Assembly (NCBI GenBank): GCA_045578665.1
Contig: JAZNKR010000135.1
Coordinates: forward strand, 1-10,443
DNA: 10,443 nt
Reading direction: 5' to 3'
Source: HGM04593 sp045578665
Lineage (GTDB): Bacteria > Bacteroidota > Bacteroidia > Bacteroidales > Bacteroidaceae
The notes below the pieces were generated by a model that was not told the origin of the DNA, made no database searches, and worked only from the letters and a program-made list of their open reading frames with translations. How positions within the stretch are numbered: position 1 is the first letter of the stretch; the number at the start of each line of letters is the position of its first letter. Shown piece by piece: positions 6,655 through 10,443 of this stretch. A program made the position numbers and the translations under genes.

Positions 6655-7357
6655 GAAGAAACTGAGATACCTGCCCGTAGCAATATACACGCTGTTGCCC
6701 GCAGTTCTATGGGTATACTCCATAGCAGCCAACATCGTATCGTTGCTTGCAAGCGACAAGAGCACACTGACAGACCAGCCATCGATAGACATAAGATGGT
6801 TCCTGTCGGCATCGACAGAGAGCATATCCTCACTGCCGTGGGGAGAAATAATACTCATACTGATGTGTGCAAGCATGATAAAGACATGCGGATTGCCTGC
6901 AGCCATCAGGCGCGTATGCAGCAGGCAAATGAGTTCGAAGAGGACACAGAGCGCATTTGTCAGTGCCGGCATCACCCTCTTTCTCGCCATAGCACTGCTG
7001 CTCGCCACAACAATATACCCATGGAATCTTCTATACAGCATCACCGGGCAATTCGAAGGGTCGCCGCTCGGAGAGGGATGGCCCATAGTATTGTTTACAA
7101 TGACAGCCGCCACTACCATAGTATTCGGCATAGTCTCGGGTGCATACCGCAATACAGAAGAGATAATCAAAGGCATTTCGCAACTGACAGCCACTCATGC
7201 CCATTCACTGATATCACTCATACCGGCGGCACTATTCATAGGCATGAGCAACCATTTGGGCTATCAGCTGTTCTCACACCCTATAGTGGAATACACCTTT
7301 CTGTTGATTCCGTTTCTATGCGATATATACACAGCCTCCAATAATCAGACAATATAA
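6647..7357 (+). CDS. Small six-helix membrane protein, AbgT-transporter-like fragments
   Basis: This is a 236-aa integral membrane protein. The ATG at 6647 overlaps the response-regulator stop by 8 bp and gives a basic M-N-K-K-K-L-R start. Hydrophobic segments lie at about 9-35, 66-87, 103-124, 145-166, 187-209 and 213-230. Residues 46-87 (I-D-I-R-W-F-L ... P-W-G-E-I-I-L-I-L-M) and 139-209 (S-P-L ... F-G-I-V-S-G-A-Y-R-N-T-E-E-I-I-K ... S-N-H-L-G) resemble two separated parts of the AbgT p-aminobenzoyl-glutamate transporter family. The central AbgT core that would lie between them is missing, and the protein is about half the family length of ~500 aa. It may therefore be a reduced, possibly non-transporting relative. 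Overlap with the regulator gene suggests a role in the same signalling pathway. The family link is by pattern recognition only. Confidence 0.6.
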   Translation: MNKKKLRYLPVAIYTLLPAVLWVYSIAANIVSLLASDKSTLTDQPSIDIRWFLSASTESISSLPWGEIILILMCASMIKTCGLPAAIRRVCSRQMSSKRTQSAFVSAGITLFLAIALLLATTIYPWNLLYSITGQFEGSPLGEGWPIVLFTMTAATTIVFGIVSGAYRNTEEIIKGISQLTATHAHSLISLIPAALFIGMSNHLGYQLFSHPIVEYTFLLIPFLCDIYTASNNQTI

Positions 7358-7363
7358 GGAACA

Positions 7364-8788
7364 ATGACAAATATACTCAAAAAATTATTCTACGACACCA
7401 CAGGTCAAATGCCCGAAGAGACAATAAAACTCACGGGCGACGGCTCCAACCGCCAATACTACCGCATGAAAAGCGGGGAGACCACCCTCATAGGCACAAC
7501 AGGAACATCTGTCGAAGAGAACCGCGCATTCTTTGCCCTCTCGGCACACCTCGCAGTACACGGAATAGATGTACCGGTAGTGATGGCGATATCCCCCGAC
7601 GAACTGAGCTATCTGCAAAGCGACCTCGGCGACACCAATCTCTACGAACGACTCGAACCAGCCCGCAAGAACGGCACTTTCGACACACAGCAGTGCGCCG
7701 ACCTCTGCAAGGTGATGGCGCAACTGCCCGACATACAGCACCTCGGAGCAGAGGAATTCGATTTCAGCATCTGCTACCCTGTGCCGTCATTTGACCGCCG
7801 CTCCATCTTCTGGGACCTCAACTACTTCAAATACTCGTTTCTGAAGGCAATAGGAATAGAATTCAACGAATCGCCGCTCGAGAATGAATTCGAGAAACTG
7901 TGCGGGAAACTGCTCGCCGACGACGGAAACACCTTCATGTTCCGCGACTTCCAATCACGCAACATCATGTGGCACAACGACAAGCCCCACTATATCGATT
8001 TCCAGGGCGGACGCCGCGGACCCATCTACTACGATGTAGCCTCGTTCGTGTGGCAGGCACGCGCCCGCTACACCCCCGAAGCAGTAGAAAAGATGATTGA
8101 CGCCTACCTCGAATCGCTCAAGCGTTACCGCACCTTCGACAAGGAAGAGTTCATGCAACACCTTCTCTACTTTCGTCTCTTCCGCCTGTTGCAGAACCTC
8201 GGCGCATACGGTTTCCGCGGACTGCTCGAGCGCAAGAAGAAATTCATTGAGAGCATACCGCCTGCAATGCAACTGATAACAGAGGTGATGCAGCAGTTAA
8301 AAGGTGAATTCCCCACCCTTGCCTCGTTGCTCCAACAGGCATCGCAACTGCCGATACTCGCAAAACAGAATTATGACCGGCTTACTGTTGACGTCATGAG
8401 TTTCTCATACAAACGTGGCATTCCCGATGACTACTCAGGCAACGGCGGAGGATTCGTATTCGACTGTCGCGCACTGCACAACCCCGGTCGCTACGAACCA
8501 TACAAAAAATTATGCGGATACGACAAGCCTGTCATACGCTTCCTCGAAGAGGAGAGCCGCATAGGAGAGTTTCTTGAGAATGTCTACTCAATAACTGACA
8601 TGATGGTGGAGAACTACAAGGAGAGAGGTTTCAAACACATACAGATATGCTTCGGATGCACCGGCGGACAACACCGCTCAGTATACAGCGCCGAACATAC
8701 GGCACGCCACATCGCTCAAAAGCACAATGTAAGGGTTGTTGTAACCCACATCATGCAAAACAAGAAATATACAATAGAACCTGAATAA
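7364..8788 (+). CDS. AmgK-like sugar kinase fused to a RapZ C-terminal domain
   Basis: This 474-aa cytoplasmic fusion starts 6 bp after the previous stop, with an AAGGAA Shine-Dalgarno-like site. Residues 1-330 are an aminoglycoside-phosphotransferase-fold kinase of the AmgK/COG3178 type: phosphate-binding G-D-G-S-N-R 25-30, catalytic F-R-D-F-Q-S-R-N with D195 and N200, and metal-binding Y-I-D-F-Q with D212, followed by R-G-P-I-Y-Y-D-V-A-S. AmgK phosphorylates MurNAc and GlcNAc at the anomeric position in peptidoglycan recycling. Residues 342-474 match the RapZ C-terminal domain: S-F-S-Y-K-R-G-I-P 346-354, F-D-C-R-A-L-H-N-P, and G-C-T-G-G-Q-H-R-S-V 431-440. In E. coli RapZ this domain binds GlcN6P and the GlmY/GlmZ RNAs; the P-loop half of RapZ is replaced here. 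No MurU-type uridylyltransferase gene is adjacent. The domain calls are strong; the exact substrate is inferred. Confidence 0.85.
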   Translation: MTNILKKLFYDTTGQMPEETIKLTGDGSNRQYYRMKSGETTLIGTTGTSVEENRAFFALSAHLAVHGIDVPVVMAISPDELSYLQSDLGDTNLYERLEPARKNGTFDTQQCADLCKVMAQLPDIQHLGAEEFDFSICYPVPSFDRRSIFWDLNYFKYSFLKAIGIEFNESPLENEFEKLCGKLLADDGNTFMFRDFQSRNIMWHNDKPHYIDFQGGRRGPIYYDVASFVWQARARYTPEAVEKMIDAYLESLKRYRTFDKEEFMQHLLYFRLFRLLQNLGAYGFRGLLERKKKFIESIPPAMQLITEVMQQLKGEFPTLASLLQQASQLPILAKQNYDRLTVDVMSFSYKRGIPDDYSGNGGGFVFDCRALHNPGRYEPYKKLCGYDKPVIRFLEEESRIGEFLENVYSITDMMVENYKERGFKHIQICFGCTGGQHRSVYSAEHTARHIAQKHNVRVVVTHIMQNKKYTIEPE

Positions 8789-8789
8789 G

Positions 8790-8835
8790 ATACAAAATCC
8801 TGCGCCATCGGTATGTTTGGCGCAGGATTTTGTAT
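8790..8835. terminator. Bidirectional terminator between converging genes
   Basis: A perfect 17-bp inverted repeat (8791-8807 with 8818-8834, one more A-T pair outside) surrounds a 10-base loop. The stem has a GC-rich centre (CCTGCGCCA) and AAAA/TTTT outer arms, so each strand ends its hairpin in a T-run. It starts just after the stop at 8788 and ends about 20 bp before the end of the opposing marC-family gene. It probably stops transcripts from both sides. Confidence 0.88.
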
Positions 8836-8855
8836 TATTGGATGTTCTACGCATC

Positions 8856-9452
8856 CTATTTATCGGCTACATTGCTGAGCAGATAAGATAGATTCGAAGT
8901 AAAGAGTTTTACCGAAATGGCAAGAAGGATTATACCGAAGAACTTCTTCACAAAATACATACCCGCCTTGCCCAGTATACGCTGTATACGCCCTGTAGTC
9001 ATCAGCACGATGTAGACAATTATCATGTTCATCGACAGGGCAAGCAGAATATTCAGCGAAGAGTACTCTGCCCTGAGCGAAAGGAGAGTGGTAAATGAAC
9101 CAGCACCCGCCAACATGGGGAATACAAGCGGCACGTATGTGGCCTCCTTGATGGGGCCTGCGTTCTTGAATATCTCAATATCGAGCACCATCTCCATCGC
9201 AAGAAGAAACAGTACCAGAGAACCGGCTACGGCAAACGAGTTTATATCCACACCGAAAAGTTGCAGCAATCCCTCTCCCATGAAGAAGAATATCACCATC
9301 AGGATAAAAGAATAAAGCACTGCCTTGAAAGCACTGATAGCCCTTCCCTGCTCCCTCACAGAAATGATGATAGGAATAGCACCGATAGGGTCAATCACAG
9401 CGAAAAGCACAATGAATGCGCTGAAGAAATCGAGGAAATTGAAAGAAGTCAT
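8856..9452 (-). CDS. MarC family (UPF0056) integral membrane protein
   Basis: This 198-aa protein has six predicted membrane helices (about 9-31, 41-63, 73-92, 107-130, 134-156, 167-190), the full length usual for the MarC/UPF0056 family. Signature stretches are D-P-I-G-A-I-P-I at 21-28 in the first helix and F-P-M-L-A-G-A-G-S-F-T-T at 111-122, matching the family's x-P-L-x-A-G-P-G motif with Ala for Pro. It is an inner-membrane protein. MarC was once linked to multiple antibiotic resistance, but that role has been disputed and the substrate is unknown. The gene is monocistronic, divergent from the S1 gene and convergent with the kinase operon. The ATG at 9452 has an AT-rich leader without a Shine-Dalgarno site. 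Confidence 0.9.
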   Translation of the reverse strand: MTSFNFLDFFSAFIVLFAVIDPIGAIPIIISVREQGRAISAFKAVLYSFILMVIFFFMGEGLLQLFGVDINSFAVAGSLVLFLLAMEMVLDIEIFKNAGPIKEATYVPLVFPMLAGAGSFTTLLSLRAEYSSLNILLALSMNMIIVYIVLMTTGRIQRILGKAGMYFVKKFFGIILLAISVKLFTSNLSYLLSNVADK

Positions 9453-9492
9453 TTTTATAAAGCTTAAACTGTAATTAAACCAAAAACCGACG

Positions 9493-9523
9493 CAAATATA
9501 ATATTAAATGAAAACATAACAAA
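9493..9523 (-). promoter_or_regulatory. Promoter of the marC-family gene
   Basis: On the minus strand TATATTTG (9500-9493) fits the -7 consensus exactly. TTTG (9523-9520) is the -33 element at a 19-base spacing. Transcription would start near 9486, about 35 bases before the ATG at 9452. Confidence 0.65.
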
Positions 9524-9525
9524 AA

Positions 9526-9547
9526 TTGAGAGTAGTTTCTCAAGAAA
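9526..9547. promoter_or_regulatory. Overlapping inverted repeats between divergent promoters
   Basis: TTGAGA (9526-9531) and TCTCAA (9538-9543) are 6-bp arms around a 6-base spacer. TTTCT/AGAAA (9536-9540 and 9543-9547) forms a second, overlapping 5-2-5 palindrome. They lie just upstream of the marC -33 element and about 40 bp upstream of the S1 -7 element, so they could be a shared operator. The surrounding AT-richness makes chance occurrence plausible. Confidence 0.3.
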
Positions 9548-9583
9548 AACACAAAAAAATTATAATATCCCAAATAAAAGTCG

Positions 9584-9591
9584 TACCTTTG
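9584..9591 (+). promoter_or_regulatory. -7 element of the S1 gene promoter
   Basis: TACCTTTG fits the TAnnTTTG consensus. No TTTG occurs at the expected -33 spacing; only an AT-rich run (TATAATA) is present there. The predicted start of transcription near 9598 leaves a leader of about 45 bases to the ATG at 9643, or about 15 to the in-frame ATG at 9613. Confidence 0.6.
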
Positions 9592-9642
9592 CACGCGAAT
9601 TCTAACAATATAATGTCTAACTCATTAGTAATTAACAAATTT

Positions 9643-10443
9643 ATGAGCACAGAAATCTTAACAGGAAACGCCGGATTCGATTGGGAATCATACGAAAAAG
9701 GCGAAAACATCTCAGGTCTCTCACAGGAGCAGCTTGAGCAGGCTTATGACGGAACCTTGAACAAAGTATCTAACCGCGAGGTGGTAATGGGTACCGTAAT
9801 CAGCTTCAACAAAAGAGAGGTAATCGTTAACATCGGTTACAAATCAGATGGTATCATACCCATCAGCGAGTTCCGCTACAACCCCGACCTCAAGGTAGGT
9901 GACGAAGTAGAGGTATACATCGAAAACCAGGAGGACAAAAAAGGTCAGCTTATCCTTTCACACAAAAAAGCACGCACACGCCGTTCATGGGACCTCATCA
10001 ACGAGGCTATGGAAGCACAGGCTGTTGTACGCGGTTACATCAAGTGTCGCACAAAGGGCGGTATGATTGTAGACGTATTCGGCATCGAAGCATTCTTGCC
10101 CGGTTCACAGATCGACGTAAAACCCATCCGCGACTACGATGCATACGTAGGTCAGACAGAAGACTTCAAGATTGTAAAAATCAACCAGGAATTCAAAAAC
10201 GTTGTTGTTTCTCACAAAGCACTCATCGAGGCAGAGCTTGAGGAGCAGAAGAAGAAGATCATCAGCACACTCGAAAAAGGTCAGGTTCTCGAGGGAACAG
10301 TTAAGAACATCACATCTTACGGTGTATTCATCGACCTCGGTGGTGTTGACGGTCTCATCCACATCACAGACCTCTCTTGGGGCCGCGTAAACGATCCTAC
10401 AGAGGTTGTAGCACTCGACCAGAAGATTAATGTCGTTATCCTC
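9643..10443 (+). CDS. rpsA: 30S ribosomal protein S1, N-terminal 267 residues (runs off the window)
   Basis: S1 binds mRNA on the 30S subunit and helps start translation. Three S1 (OB-fold) repeats are visible: about residues 46-112 (G-T-V-I-S-F-N-K-R-E-V-I-V-N-I-G-Y-K-S-D-G), 128-200 (G-Y-I-K-C-R-T-K-G-G-M-I-V-D-V-F-G-I-E-A-F-L-P-G-S) and from 216 on (G-T-V-K-N-I-T-S-Y-G-V-F-I-D-L-G-G-V-D-G-L-I-H). The third is cut by the window end, and Bacteroidales S1 normally has about six. An in-frame ATG at 9613 would add ten residues. I chose 9643 because it gives the N-terminal length I know from Bacteroidales S1. Codon choice favours ATC over the ATA that is frequent in the kinase operon, as expected for high expression. 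Confidence 0.95.
   Translation, partial: MSTEILTGNAGFDWESYEKGENISGLSQEQLEQAYDGTLNKVSNREVVMGTVISFNKREVIVNIGYKSDGIIPISEFRYNPDLKVGDEVEVYIENQEDKKGQLILSHKKARTRRSWDLINEAMEAQAVVRGYIKCRTKGGMIVDVFGIEAFLPGSQIDVKPIRDYDAYVGQTEDFKIVKINQEFKNVVVSHKALIEAELEEQKKKIISTLEKGQVLEGTVKNITSYGVFIDLGGVDGLIHITDLSWGRVNDPTEVVALDQKINVVIL

Overview
The window looks like a chromosomal segment from a member of the Bacteroidales (Bacteroides/Prevotella/Muribaculaceae-like). The main evidence is the start of a ribosomal protein S1 gene that closely resembles Bacteroidales S1, promoters of the Bacteroidetes type (-7 TAnnTTTG, -33 TTTG), a general lack of strong Shine-Dalgarno sites, and a lipoprotein-type sensor kinase paired with a Bacteroidetes-style response regulator. 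I cannot assign a genus.

Layout. Positions 1-965 are an accessory-looking strip. One small orphan gene on the minus strand (220-630) sits between inverted copies of a ~26-bp motif, and outside these lie two direct copies of a ~95-105 bp intergenic repeat. Positions 966-1610 encode a cytoplasmic CBM9-like domain protein with its own promoter. Positions 1693-8788 are one co-directional, tightly packed gene cluster: a 1405-aa membrane sensor kinase, a REC-HTH response regulator, a small six-helix membrane protein resembling pieces of the AbgT transporter family, and a fusion of an AmgK-like sugar kinase with a RapZ C-terminal domain. A 17-18 bp bidirectional terminator separates this cluster from a convergent marC-family gene (8856-9452, minus). 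marC and the S1 gene (9643 to the window end) diverge from a shared AT-rich promoter region.

The most striking object is the kinase. Its second half repeats its first half in order: the end of the TPR-like sensor, a transmembrane helix, a GAF-like domain, a coiled coil or HisKA-like helix, and a HATPase-like domain. The two halves have decayed in complementary ways. The first half keeps the ATP-binding motifs but has Ile where the phospho-accepting His should be. The second half keeps an H-E-T-I-Y-Y-P histidine box but has lost the ATP-binding Asn and glycines. This suggests one polypeptide in which the first half phosphorylates the second, which then passes phosphate to the neighbouring regulator (Asp58). 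The operon partners suggest, without proving it, that the signal concerns the cell envelope or amino-sugar recycling: an AmgK/RapZ-C fusion (MurNAc/GlcNAc kinase and GlcN6P-sensor families) and a transporter-derived membrane protein that might act as a sensor or accessory subunit.
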